A stretch of DNA of 64,000 nt from Chloroflexi bacterium UBA4730 (lineage in GTDB: Bacteria; Chloroflexota; Limnocylindria; P2-11E). The stretch is from the NCBI GenBank assembly GCA_002404155.1, contig DHJC01000015.1, forward strand, positions 25,565 through 89,564, given 5' to 3'. Shown piece after piece: positions 25,568-33,505 of this stretch. The position numbers and the translations under genes are program-made. Numbering within the stretch: position 1 is the first letter of the stretch; each line of letters begins with the position of its first letter. The notes beneath the pieces are model-generated. The model did no database searches. It saw only the letters and a list, made by a program, of their open reading frames with translations, and was not told where the DNA came from.

Positions 25568-26857
25568 TTACGTCCCGGTTTCGGACAGTCTCCGGCGCGT
25601 CGCTTCGAGGTCGAGCGCGTTGCTGTACACGGGGTAGACCGCGAACCCCGAGGCCTTCGAGATCGCGTCCACCGCGCCGGTGTTCGGCGTCGGAAGCGCG
25701 ACCGTGAGGATCTGGCCCTCCTTCCCGACCACGACCGCGTTCCACTCCACGGCGAGCGAGCGTGGCAGGAGCGCCTGCAGGTCCGGGGACGCGAGGCGCG
25801 CGGGCTCGGCGAGGTACGGCGCGGGCGGCGGGGTCGCAACGCGCGAATGCAGCGATCCGCGCGGCCCTTCGGCGAAGCTGTGCTCCCACACGCGGACGCC
25901 ACCGCCGGCTTCCTTCGCCCGGTACATGGCCGTATCGGCAAAGTCGATGAGCGCGGCCGCATCGCCGGACGGGCGCGGGAACGTCGCGATGCCGATCGAC
26001 AGGCCGATGGTCTCGCCTGCGGCCGCGAGCTCCGGCGGCAGGGCCTGCGCCGCGGTCTTCTCGAGCACCCGACGCGCGACGCGCGACCCGACCTCGCTGT
26101 CGGCCTCCGGCACGATGATCGCGAACTCGTCGCCGCCGTAGCGGGTCGGCACGTCGTACAGGCGCACGGCCTGCTTCACACCGGATGCGACCGCACGAAG
26201 GACGGCGTCCCCGGTGCGATGACCAAAGCGATCGTTGATCGTCTTGAACCGATCCACGTCGATCATGAGAAGCGCGACCAGGTGTTCGGCGCGGAGCGCG
26301 CGATTGAGCTCGGCCTCGAGACGACGATCGAAATGCCGACGATTGAACAGCCAGGTGAGCGGGTCGGTCTCGGCGAGGCGCTGCATCGCCTCGCCCTGCT
26401 CGCGCTGGAGGAGGACCGCGCCGATGTGGCTCGCGAGCAGCTCGAGCGTCACGAGGTCGTCCTCACCGAACGAGCGGCCGTCGAGCGGGTCCGCGACGTT
26501 CAGCACGCCACGCGATTCGTCATCGACGAGGATCGGCACGGACACGAACGACGCCGTCCGGTAGCGGCCCGGGTCGCCGCCCTCGCGAGCCGGCAGGACG
26601 TCGCCGGAACGCACGAGGAGCGAGCGCTTCGAGGCGGCGACGGAGCCCACGACGCCCTCGCCCTGGCGGATCCGGATCTGCTTCTTCACCTCGTCCGCGA
26701 TGCCGACGGCGTGAGCGATGACGAAGTCGGTGGTCAGCTCGTCACGCACGAGTAGCGAGGCCCGCTGCCCGCGGACGAGCTCCGTCGCGACCTTGAAGAT
26801 GGAATCCAGGAGATCCTCCGCAAGGCCAGCCGGGCTTGCGGTCCCAACGCGGTCCAA
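25568..26857 (-). CDS. GAF-GGDEF diguanylate cyclase with a GspE/MshE-N-like tail
   Basis: A 429-residue protein. A GAF domain covers about residues 13-155 and GGDEF about 160-325, with an intact GGDEF at 241-245 and an inhibitory RxxD site (R232, D235) five residues before it, as in PleD. It should make cyclic di-GMP and be product-inhibited. Residues 363-425 (LLPRSLAVEWNAVVVGKEGQ, then LTVALPTPNT and GFAVYPVYS) look like the second half of the GspE/MshE N-terminal domain, which binds cyclic di-GMP in MshE. The TTG at 26857 is chosen because GGGGAGG lies six bases before it; the frame is open further upstream to 27004. Confidence 0.85.
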   Translation of the reverse strand: MDRVGTASPAGLAEDLLDSIFKVATELVRGQRASLLVRDELTTDFVIAHAVGIADEVKKQIRIRQGEGVVGSVAASKRSLLVRSGDVLPAREGGDPGRYRTASFVSVPILVDDESRGVLNVADPLDGRSFGEDDLVTLELLASHIGAVLLQREQGEAMQRLAETDPLTWLFNRRHFDRRLEAELNRALRAEHLVALLMIDVDRFKTINDRFGHRTGDAVLRAVASGVKQAVRLYDVPTRYGGDEFAIIVPEADSEVGSRVARRVLEKTAAQALPPELAAAGETIGLSIGIATFPRPSGDAAALIDFADTAMYRAKEAGGGVRVWEHSFAEGPRGSLHSRVATPPPAPYLAEPARLASPDLQALLPRSLAVEWNAVVVGKEGQILTVALPTPNTGAVDAISKASGFAVYPVYSNALDLEATRRRLSETGT

Positions 26858-27112
26858 GTCGCCTCCCCATTGCGCTGCGGCGGAGTGTCCGTTCGCCGCC
26901 CGACCCTGGCCATGACCGTTCGGTATCGGTTCGCCATCCGGCGGCCGGGCGAGCGCCGGATGCCAGCCAAACCGCCCCTGGGCCCGTGGCTGCCGCGGTA
27001 TCAATCCCCGGAGAGGGCGGTCGCGACGGCCGGCCGGCCATCGATCAGCCCGTCGGGGCGCCGTCTGAGCAGTCGATCCTGCAACCGAGCGAGCGGCGCT
27101 CCGTCGCTCTGG
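26858..27112. other. non-coding interval, nothing identified
   Basis: About 255 bases upstream of the diguanylate cyclase gene. It should contain that gene's promoter, but no box, repeat or RNA structure stands out, and the open frames are Arg/Pro-rich shadows. Confidence 0.4.
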
Positions 27113-27515
27113 TCACGCTCGGGTATAGGACGTGCCCGCAAGCACGGGTGAGCCGCTCGGCGCCTCGACGCCACCCGGCGGCTCCGGCGTGACGGCGACG
27201 GTGTCGCCCCGCCCCCCCCACCCCCCGGGGGGGCCGTCGGCAGATCGAGGATCAGGTACCGAGCGCTGCCGTTCACCGACGAGCGAACCACGCATGCCGG
27301 TGTTCGATACGCGGTGCCGTAGCCCACGAGGGCAACTCGGCAGCGCGTCGCGGCCTTGCGTTTCGGCGATGGTCCGCGCCGTCTCCGCGAACGCCCGCGC
27401 GTCCGCGCGGCAGGTCGCACACGAATCGACGTGGGCCGCCACCGTGCGAGCCTCTCCTTCATCGAGGACACCGAGCTCATACCGTCCCTCCGTTTCGCGA
27501 CGGTGGTCATCCGCC
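27113..27515 (-). pseudogene. broken anti-sigma factor gene (zf-HC2 fragment)
   Basis: One frame encodes YELGVLDEGEARTVAAHVDS followed by CATCRADARAFAETA, the typical zinc-binding N-terminus of anti-sigma factors (HxxxCxxC). No start codon lies before this block in that frame; an ATG at 27510 in another frame gives a plausible first ten residues. Further on, a third-frame stretch (NGSARYLILDLPTAPPG) resembles the extracytoplasmic part of RskA-like proteins. At least two frame changes are needed to join them. The region includes runs of C8, C6 and G7, where insertion or deletion errors are likely. No sigma-factor gene lies upstream. Confidence 0.5.
27212..27233. repeat. homopolymer cluster C8-A-C6-G7
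   Basis: Twenty-two bases consisting of a run of eight C, one A, six C and seven G, inside the broken anti-sigma gene. Such tracts slip during replication and are also common sites of sequencing error. Confidence 0.8.
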
Positions 27516-27537
27516 CGCGCCCGCCGGACGTATCACA

Positions 27538-27543
27538 TATAGA
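27538..27543 (+). promoter_or_regulatory. candidate -10 box TATAGA for the cupredoxin gene
   Basis: TATAGA lies 20 bases before the ATG at 27564, and a GGGAGG ribosome site lies between them. No good -35 box is seen. Confidence 0.4.
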
Positions 27544-27563
27544 TCCATCCGTGGGAGGACCGC

Positions 27564-27935
27564 ATGACCCTGTTCCGCAACGCGGTCGCGCTCGCCGCGT
27601 GCATCGCGTTCACGGCGGCCTGCAGCTCATCGGCGGCACCGGCCACATCGGCGCCCGCTGCGGGCGGTGGTGGAGCGAGCGCGGCGATCGACATTTCCGG
27701 GTTCGCGTTCGCGACGACAGCGCTCGAGGTCACGAAGGGCACGACGGTGACCTGGTCGAACAAGGACAACACGACGCACACCGTTTCGAGCGGCACGCCG
27801 CCGACGAAGGACGGGAAGTTCGATGGCCAGGTCCCCGCGGGAAGCACGTTCAAGTTCACGTTCACCGATGCCGGCACGTTCAAGTACTTCTGCTCGATCC
27901 ACAACTCGATGACCGGGACGATCACGGTCAAATGA
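27564..27935 (+). CDS. cupredoxin (plastocyanin/amicyanin-like) lipoprotein
   Basis: A 123-residue secreted blue-copper protein. The signal ends in the lipobox FTAAC (lipidated Cys20), followed by a Ser/Ala/Gly linker. The type 1 copper ligands are His72 (TTHTV), Cys110, His113 and Met116 (FCSIHNSM). It should carry single electrons or bind copper outside the membrane. It stands alone; no oxidase or nitrite reductase gene is near. It ends three bases before the convergent dnaE2 stop. Confidence 0.92.
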   Translation: MTLFRNAVALAACIAFTAACSSSAAPATSAPAAGGGGASAAIDISGFAFATTALEVTKGTTVTWSNKDNTTHTVSSGTPPTKDGKFDGQVPAGSTFKFTFTDAGTFKYFCSIHNSMTGTITVK

Positions 27936-27938
27936 CCG

Positions 27939-30900
27939 TCACTGCCAGTTCCGCGAGGCGAGCTTCACGAAGAGCGCGAGCTCGTCGAGGCGGCGCGCCA
28001 ACACCGAGACCACTCCGTCGACGTGCTGGAGCGTCCCCTCGACGACCACCGCGCCGCCCAGATCGACGACCGGCTTGTACTTCGCGTACGTCGCCGGGCG
28101 GATGATGATGTTCACGAGCCCGTACTCATCTTCGAGCGAGAGGAACACGTGCCCCTTCGCGGTCTCGGGGTGCTGCTTCACGACCATCGCGCCCGCGACC
28201 GTGACCACGGCGCCATGCGACCCTCGCTGGATGTCCGCCGACGAGCGCACGTCGCGCGCGAGCAGCCGCTCGCGGTAGAAGCGCATCACCTGCGGTCCGG
28301 TCGGGATCCCGGTGATGCGGTAATCGAGAGCCGCACGCTCCTGCTCGCTGAGTCCGGGGAGCGTCGGCGCGGCCGTGGTCGGGAAGGCGAGCACCGGTCG
28401 GGCGAACGCCGGTGACGCGCGGTGCGCATCGCGGGCCCGCCACAGCAGCGCGCGACGGGCCTCGCCGAGCGCGTCGAAGGCGCCGACGAGCGCGAGGTTC
28501 CGCAGGCCCTCCTCCTTCATGCCGACCCGCGCCGCGAAGTCGTCGAACGACCGGAACGGGCCGCGCTCGCGCTCCTGGACGATCACCTCGGCCTCCGCGA
28601 CCCCAAGGCCTTTCACCTCGGTGAGGCCGAGCCGGACGTCATGTGTGCGACACGCGCGATGCGCAGCGATCGTGACGGATCGATCGACAACAGCCTCATC
28701 CAAGGATGAAGAGCCAGACGCGCGGTTATGCGGGTCAGGGGCGTCTTCTGAGCGAAGCGGCGGTCCGGAGGGACGATTCGTTGTCTCGGACGCACGTGAC
28801 CGCCCGAGCGAAGAGGATGCCCCCGACCCAGCAGTAGCCGCGCGCTGCTCGACGACCGCCTTGGCCTGAGAACGGTTCACGTCGACCGGCAGGATCGCGA
28901 TGCCGTGGCGCTTCGCGTCGCCGGCGATGACCGCGGGCGAGTAGAAGCCCATCGGCTGGTTGTTGAACAGCCCGACGTAGAACTCGGACGGGTAGTACAG
29001 CTTCAGGTGCGCGGTGTGATACGCGGTGAGCGCGAACGCCGCCGCGTGGCTCTTGCAGAACCCGAACTCCGCGAACGCGGCGATCTGGCCGAAGATCGTG
29101 TTGGCAGTCACGTCGTCCACGCCATGGGCAAGCGCACCACGCACGAACGGCGAGCGCAGCTTCTCCATGTCCTCGCTCGAGCGGGCGCGACTCATCGCCC
29201 GCCGGAGCTTGTCAGCCTCGGTCGCGGTGAAGCCCGCGATGGCCATCGAGACGCGAAGGATCTGCTCCTGGAACAGGATCACGCCGAGCGTCTCCTTGAG
29301 GATCGGCTCGAGGAGCGGGTGCGCGTACGCGACCGGCTCGCGCCCCTGTCGGCGACGGATGTACGGGTTCACCATGTTCCCCTGCAACGGGCCGGGCCGG
29401 ATGATCGCGACCTCGACGATGATGTCTGCGAAGTTCCGCGGCCGCACCCGTGGGAGCGCCTGGGCCTGCGCGCGGCTCTCCACCTGGAACACGCCGATCG
29501 TGTCGACCTCGCAGATGAGGTCGTACACCGCGGGGTCCTCGAGCGGCAGCGTGCCGAGGTCGAGCCGCACCCCGTGGAGCTCGTCGATCATCGCGACGGC
29601 GTCCTTGATGAGCGAGAGCGTGCGCAGGCCCAGCAGATCCATCTTGATGAGCCCGAGGTCCTCGATGTCGCGCTTGTCGAACTGGACGACGTTGCGGTCG
29701 GGCATCGTCGCGCGCTCGATGGGCACGGTGTCCACGAGCGGGAGCGCGGTGATGAGCATCCCGCCGTTGTGGATCGAGAGGTGCCGCGGGAAGTCCGCGA
29801 TCTCCTCGACGATCTTGCGGAACAGCGGCCAGCGCGCGCGCTCCTGCTCGTTGAGCAGATCACTGAGGGCCGGCGGGTGGCTCTCGCTGGTGAAGGCCGT
29901 CGGGCGGCTCTCGCTCAGGACCTCGTTCACACTCTCGTCGTGACGGCCGTCGAGGCTCCTTCGCGAGAGTCCGCCCGACGGCTCCATCACGGGGAGGCGA
30001 GAGTCGAAGCGCGGCGCGTCGATGGACTTGGCCAACCGGTCAACGATCTCAGGCCGAAAGCCGAGGGCCTTGGCGACCTCGCGCGACGACGAGCGCGACC
30101 GGTACGTCACGACATTGCAGACCATCGCCGCGTACTTCTCACCGTACTTCCGGTAGACGTACTGGATGACCTCCTCGCGGTCGTTCGTCGCGATGTCGAG
30201 GTCGATGTCGGGCATGGTGTGCGAGTCCTCGGTGAGGAAGCGCTCGAACAGCAGGTCATGCGCGATCGGATCGACCTTCGTGATGTCGAGGACGTACGCG
30301 ACGATCGAGTCCGCCGCCGAGCCACGGCCCTGCGCCGGGATCCGCCGCTCGTTGCAGAACCGCACGATGTCCCAGTTGATGAGAAAGAACTCCGCGAGCC
30401 CGCAGCGATGGATCACGTCGAGCTCGTGCGCGAGCTGTTTCGACACCGCGGGGGTCATCCCGCCGTACTTCGCGCGCGCACCGTCCTGGCAGAGCGCGTA
30501 AAGGAACGAGAACGGCGTGTACCCGTCCGGCACCGGGAACCCGGGGAGCCGCTGGTAGCCGAAGCCGAGATCGAGATCGCAGCGATCGGCGATCGCGCGC
30601 GCGTTCGCGAACGCCCCGGGGTGGTGGCCAAGCCGCTCGCGGAGGGCAGCTTCGCTCTTCAGCCAGCGCTCGCCATTCGCGGCGAGCTGCGTCCCCGCCT
30701 CATCGACCGTGCACCCAAGGTCGATGCAGCGCAGGACATCGTGGAGCTGCCGTGCCTCCGGCCGCGCGTAGCGCACGTCGTTCGTCACGACGGTCGCGAT
30801 GCCGAGCTCCGCGGCGAGCTCGGCGCGACCGTCGCAGCGATCGATATCCGCCGGCCCCCAGCGATCGACGAGCTCGGCATACAGGCGATCCCCGAAGACC

Positions 30901-31307
30901 TCGCGCAGCCGCGCGAGCGTCTCGGCGTCATCGCTCTCCGAGAGCGCGATGAGCCCCGCGGGCTGATCGGCGACGAGGGCGAAGGTCGCCCGCGGCTTCG
31001 TCTTCTCTCCCGCGAGCTGGGCCGCGGACACGATGCGGCAGAGGCTGGTCCAGCCGCTTCGGTCGAGCGCGAGGAGCGTCACCGGGTCGGAGTCGATGAG
31101 CCGCAGCTCGGCACCGAAGATCGGCTTGACGCCGCGCTCACGGGCCACGTTCCAGAATCGCACCGCGCCGTACAGCCCGCTCGTGTCGGTGAGCGCGAGC
31201 GCGTCCTGCCCGTGCTCGACCGCCGCGTCCAGCAAGTCACCGAGGCTCGATGCGCCGTCCAAGAAGGAGTAGCAGCTATGCGTGTGGAGGTGGACGAAGC
31301 CGGGCAT
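27939..31307 (-). CDS. dnaE2: error-prone DNA polymerase III alpha subunit (DnaE2/ImuC)
   Basis: A 1122-residue polymerase. The PHP domain begins HLHTHSCYSF (residues 6-15). The polymerase active site includes the two Asp of PDIDLDIA (366-373) and the third Asp in LIKMDLLGLRTL; further blocks are IRPGPLQG and FAEFGFCKSHAAAFALTAYHTA. With ImuA and ImuB encoded upstream it forms the mutasome that copies damaged DNA. Two in-frame inserts absent from the family core, at about residues 433-480 and 820-866, are Ser/Arg/Pro-rich and correspond to palindromic DNA. The ATG at 31307 is three bases after the DUF6504-like gene. Confidence 0.95.
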   Translation of the reverse strand: MPGFVHLHTHSCYSFLDGASSLGDLLDAAVEHGQDALALTDTSGLYGAVRFWNVARERGVKPIFGAELRLIDSDPVTLLALDRSGWTSLCRIVSAAQLAGEKTKPRATFALVADQPAGLIALSESDDAETLARLREVFGDRLYAELVDRWGPADIDRCDGRAELAAELGIATVVTNDVRYARPEARQLHDVLRCIDLGCTVDEAGTQLAANGERWLKSEAALRERLGHHPGAFANARAIADRCDLDLGFGYQRLPGFPVPDGYTPFSFLYALCQDGARAKYGGMTPAVSKQLAHELDVIHRCGLAEFFLINWDIVRFCNERRIPAQGRGSAADSIVAYVLDITKVDPIAHDLLFERFLTEDSHTMPDIDLDIATNDREEVIQYVYRKYGEKYAAMVCNVVTYRSRSSSREVAKALGFRPEIVDRLAKSIDAPRFDSRLPVMEPSGGLSRRSLDGRHDESVNEVLSESRPTAFTSESHPPALSDLLNEQERARWPLFRKIVEEIADFPRHLSIHNGGMLITALPLVDTVPIERATMPDRNVVQFDKRDIEDLGLIKMDLLGLRTLSLIKDAVAMIDELHGVRLDLGTLPLEDPAVYDLICEVDTIGVFQVESRAQAQALPRVRPRNFADIIVEVAIIRPGPLQGNMVNPYIRRRQGREPVAYAHPLLEPILKETLGVILFQEQILRVSMAIAGFTATEADKLRRAMSRARSSEDMEKLRSPFVRGALAHGVDDVTANTIFGQIAAFAEFGFCKSHAAAFALTAYHTAHLKLYYPSEFYVGLFNNQPMGFYSPAVIAGDAKRHGIAILPVDVNRSQAKAVVEQRAATAGSGASSSLGRSRASETTNRPSGPPLRSEDAPDPHNRASGSSSLDEAVVDRSVTIAAHRACRTHDVRLGLTEVKGLGVAEAEVIVQERERGPFRSFDDFAARVGMKEEGLRNLALVGAFDALGEARRALLWRARDAHRASPAFARPVLAFPTTAAPTLPGLSEQERAALDYRITGIPTGPQVMRFYRERLLARDVRSSADIQRGSHGAVVTVAGAMVVKQHPETAKGHVFLSLEDEYGLVNIIIRPATYAKYKPVVDLGGAVVVEGTLQHVDGVVSVLARRLDELALFVKLASRNWQ
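28711..28850. repeat. palindromic element inserted in frame in dnaE2 (second)
   Basis: About 140 bases forming an imperfect inverted repeat. The left arm (containing GGGTCAGGGGCGTCTTCTG) matches the reverse complement of the right arm (GGGTCGGGGGCATCCTCTTC), and the match continues outward to GAGC...GCTC. It encodes a Ser/Arg/Pro-rich peptide at DnaE2 residues 820-866 without a stop codon. Confidence 0.75.
29875..30010. repeat. palindromic element inserted in frame in dnaE2 (first)
   Basis: About 136 bases forming an imperfect inverted repeat. The core arms are 29896-29915 (GCCGTCGGGCGGCTCTCGCT) and 29963-29982 (GCGAGAGTCCGCCCGACGGC), which pair with one single-base offset, and weaker pairing continues outward. 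The element encodes residues 433-480 of DnaE2 (for example LPVMEPSGGLSRRSLDGRH). Confidence 0.75.
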
Positions 31308-31310
31308 AGG

Positions 31311-31562
31311 TCAGTCCATGACGCGTTGCAGGAACCACTCACCCCGGCGCCGATCGCCGTAGATGTCGCAGAGTAGGCCGTCGGCGGTCCGCAGGGTCAG
31401 GTACTCGCGCGCGATGCCGTCGGCCCACCACTCGCCGTCCACGCGCCAGCGCCGCACGACCTCGACGACGACGAGCCGCCGGTTGCCTACGCGCAGCGCG
31501 CCGGGCTCGCCCTCGTGCCATTCCATGTGCGCCGGCAGTGGATCGGCAAAGAGGCGACTCAT
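31311..31562 (-). CDS. DUF6504-like protein of the mutasome cassette
   Basis: An 83-residue protein with the feel of the DUF6504 family, which is repeatedly found between imuB and dnaE2. Conserved-looking blocks are LRVGNRRLVVVEVVRRWRVD, GEWWADGIAREYLTLRTADG and LLCDIYGDRRRGEWFLQRV. The role is unknown; position suggests it works with or regulates the mutasome. It starts at the ATG at 31562, 85 bases after imuB, with two hairpins in the gap, and ends three bases before the dnaE2 start. Confidence 0.8.
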   Translation of the reverse strand: MSRLFADPLPAHMEWHEGEPGALRVGNRRLVVVEVVRRWRVDGEWWADGIAREYLTLRTADGLLCDIYGDRRRGEWFLQRVMD

Positions 31563-31571
31563 CTGCTCGAT

Positions 31572-31635
31572 CTCACGGCTTCGCCGTGAGACACGCTCAG
31601 GGCTGGTGGAACTCGCTCGCCGCGGCAAAGCCGCG
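31572..31635. repeat. double hairpin between imuB and the DUF6504 gene
   Basis: Two perfect stems: CTCACGGC/GCCGTGAG with a TTC loop (31572-31590) and CGCGGC/GCCGCG with an AAA loop (31621-31635). They fill most of the only gap in the cassette. They may be a remnant of the same kind of palindromic element that sits in dnaE2, or a transcript-processing site. Confidence 0.6.
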
Positions 31636-31647
31636 TCTCGCTCGTGT

Positions 31648-32643
31648 TCATCTGACGACCTCCTCCCATTCGGCGGCACGCTCGGGCAGGCGCGCGTCGG
31701 CATCGATGACCCGCGACTGCAGCACGGTCGCCGCGCCGAGCCGGGTGCGAAGGAACTGCGCGACCGAGATCGCCTCCTCGGCGTGCGCTCCATCGGGCGC
31801 GAACAGGCCGATCTGGCGGCCGCGCGCGGGCTCGACCGCCGTGATCTCGAGCGCGGCCGAGGCGACGAGACCGAGCATCGGGATCTCCTCGAGCCCCCAC
31901 CGCAGTGAGCGGACGATGGCCGCGGACTCACTCGATGGCGGCAGGAGCGAGCGCTCGAGCCGCAGCGGCAAGAGCTCCTCGCGCTCGAGGACGAGGCGGA
32001 TGCGCAGCGCCGCGAGGCCGTCGTGCCGCAATGCCTCGGCGAGCTCGTCGGCCGCGGCGCGCAGCGCGAAGATGAGCCGCTCGCGAGAATCGACCGGATC
32101 GTCCCACATCCGCTTCGCTCGGATGCGCCTGTGCGGTGCGATGCCGCGCACATCCTCGACGAGCTCGCCCGTCGCGAGCGCATATGCGATCGCGGCGGCG
32201 TGACCGAAGCGATCCGTCACCGCACCGGATGTCAGCGCGAGGAACTCGCCGATGCGCCGCACGCCGAGTAACGCGAGCTCCTCGATCACCTTCGGATCGA
32301 GCGGGAGCACATCCAGCGGCAGGACGCCCAGGAACGCGCGTTCGCCGCCGGCGGGGATCTCGCTCACCTTTCCCGCCGACATGCGTGAGGCCGCGACACG
32401 CGCGACGAATGGCGTCGTGCCGACGCCCGCGGCCAGGCCCTGCCCGCCCGCGGCCGCGCACGCACTGATCGCGTTGCGCGCGACGCGCAGCGGGGTACCA
32501 AGGAGGCGTTCGGTGCCGCGGAGGTCGCAGACGAACGCGCCGTCGTCGGCAACACCGACGCGCGGGAGCATCGCGCAGAGTGCCGCGAGGATCCGCGCGC
32601 GCGGCGCGCGCTCCGGGACCGCGATCGCGAGATACGCCTTCAT
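31648..32643 (-). CDS. imuB: ImuB-like Y-family polymerase homologue
   Basis: A 331-residue protein, shorter than many ImuB proteins. It begins MKAYLAIAVPERAPRARILA and keeps the Y-family palm/thumb outline (GLAAGVGTTPFVARVAASRM, LALLGVRRIGEFLAL), then a little-finger-like region rich in Leu and Arg. The first catalytic acidic residues of active Y-family polymerases are absent, as usual for ImuB, which acts as the adaptor joining DnaE2 to the clamp. The ATG at 32643 overlaps the imuA-like stop (ATGA). Confidence 0.88.
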   Translation of the reverse strand: MKAYLAIAVPERAPRARILAALCAMLPRVGVADDGAFVCDLRGTERLLGTPLRVARNAISACAAAGGQGLAAGVGTTPFVARVAASRMSAGKVSEIPAGGERAFLGVLPLDVLPLDPKVIEELALLGVRRIGEFLALTSGAVTDRFGHAAAIAYALATGELVEDVRGIAPHRRIRAKRMWDDPVDSRERLIFALRAAADELAEALRHDGLAALRIRLVLEREELLPLRLERSLLPPSSESAAIVRSLRWGLEEIPMLGLVASAALEITAVEPARGRQIGLFAPDGAHAEEAISVAQFLRTRLGAATVLQSRVIDADARLPERAAEWEEVVR

Positions 32644-33344
32644 CCGGTCTTCTCCAGCACCGCGTCGCGGGTGCCGACGTCGCGCGACTCGCTGCCGAGC
32701 GCGGCGAAGTTGAAGAGCGCGCGCTCCGCGACGAGCGAGGTCCAGCCGGTCGTGCGGCCGAAGCGCTGGGCCCACGCGACGCGCGCGACCGAGAACGTGG
32801 GGATCGCGAGGCGCAGGGCGCGCACGTCCGAGATGACGAGCAGCGCGGCAGGCGACGAGCGCACGATCGGCAGCAGCGGCGCGAGGTCATCGATACGCGC
32901 GGCTGCGGCGAGCTGCGGGCCGGTATCCACGACCGCGAGCCGGAAGCCGTCGCTGCGCAGTGCCGCGCCCGCGGCGAGCAGCACGTCGTCGCGCGTCTTC
33001 GCGCGAACGACGAACAGGCGTGCCAGGTCCACGCCCGCGCGCACGGCGGCGAGCGGATCGAACGTCGCGCTCGGGTCGATCCACAGCACCGTGCCGCCGT
33101 CGCGCTGCGCGCCCGCCGCGGCGCGATGCGCGAGCGCGACCTTTCCCGTGCTCCCCGTACCGACGAACGCGAGGGGCGCGCCCGCTGAAAGACCGGGTGT
33201 GAGCGTGTCGAGCGAGCTGTCGGTCTGGATGCGCCGTTCGCCGGCGCGACGCTCGGCGACGGCGCCGGGCGCGAGCACGTGCGTGCCGAAGCGGCCTTCG
33301 ACATGCGCGATCGCCTGTGCCAGAGCCGCTTTTTCCTGGCCCAC
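32640..33344 (-). CDS. imuA: ImuA-like RecA-fold protein
   Basis: A 234-residue RecA-related protein. The start at the GTG at 33344 gives VGQEKAALAQAIAHVEGRFG, the usual RecA-like opening, behind a GGAG site. The P-loop position reads FVGTGSTGKVALAHRA, which departs from a canonical GxxxxGKT, and the Walker B-like strand is RLAVVDTG. ImuA proteins help load ImuB/DnaE2 at damage. Translation cannot start earlier because an SOS box and promoter lie just upstream. It is the first gene of the cassette. Confidence 0.85.
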   Translation of the reverse strand: MGQEKAALAQAIAHVEGRFGTHVLAPGAVAERRAGERRIQTDSSLDTLTPGLSAGAPLAFVGTGSTGKVALAHRAAAGAQRDGGTVLWIDPSATFDPLAAVRAGVDLARLFVVRAKTRDDVLLAAGAALRSDGFRLAVVDTGPQLAAAARIDDLAPLLPIVRSSPAALLVISDVRALRLAIPTFSVARVAWAQRFGRTTGWTSLVAERALFNFAALGSESRDVGTRDAVLEKTG

Positions 33345-33386
33345 CCGCCACGCTCCCGTTTTCCCGTCCCTCTGGCCTGGCCTCCA

Positions 33387-33402
33387 TAGAACGGATGTTC
33401 TA
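33387..33402. promoter_or_regulatory. SOS (LexA) box of the mutasome cassette
   Basis: TAGAAC-GGAT-GTTCTA, a perfect palindrome with six-base arms that contains GAAC-N4-GTTC, the LexA operator core of Gram-positive-type SOS systems. It begins directly after the -10 box of the imuA promoter, so bound LexA would block initiation. Confidence 0.88.
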
Positions 33403-33431
33403 ACTCTAGGAGGGACACGGACGGGCGTCAA
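33403..33431 (-). promoter_or_regulatory. imuA promoter (TTGACG-17-TAGAGT)
   Basis: On the minus strand TTGACG (33431-33426) and TAGAGT (33408-33403) are separated by 17 bases. This is the best sigma-70-type promoter in the window, and it abuts the SOS box. Confidence 0.8.
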
Positions 33432-33456
33432 GCGCCAAGAATCGGCCTCGAAAACA

Positions 33457-33480
33457 CGGCCGCGGATCGATCCGTGGCCG
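33457..33480. repeat. 24-base palindrome before the zinc-ribbon gene
   Basis: CGGCC-GC-GGATCGATCC-GT-GGCCG, an almost perfect palindrome broken only by G/T pairs. It lies between the divergent imuA promoter and the zinc-ribbon gene and could be an operator or a transcript hairpin. Confidence 0.5.
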
Positions 33481-33505
33481 CTGTCATGCATAGCCTCCTG
33501 ACCGC

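Noticed and set aside
28905..31376. Plus-strand open frame of 823 codons
   Set aside because: Antisense to the DnaE2 polymerase domain. The composition is dominated by Arg, Glu, Asp and Val, and no motif is visible.
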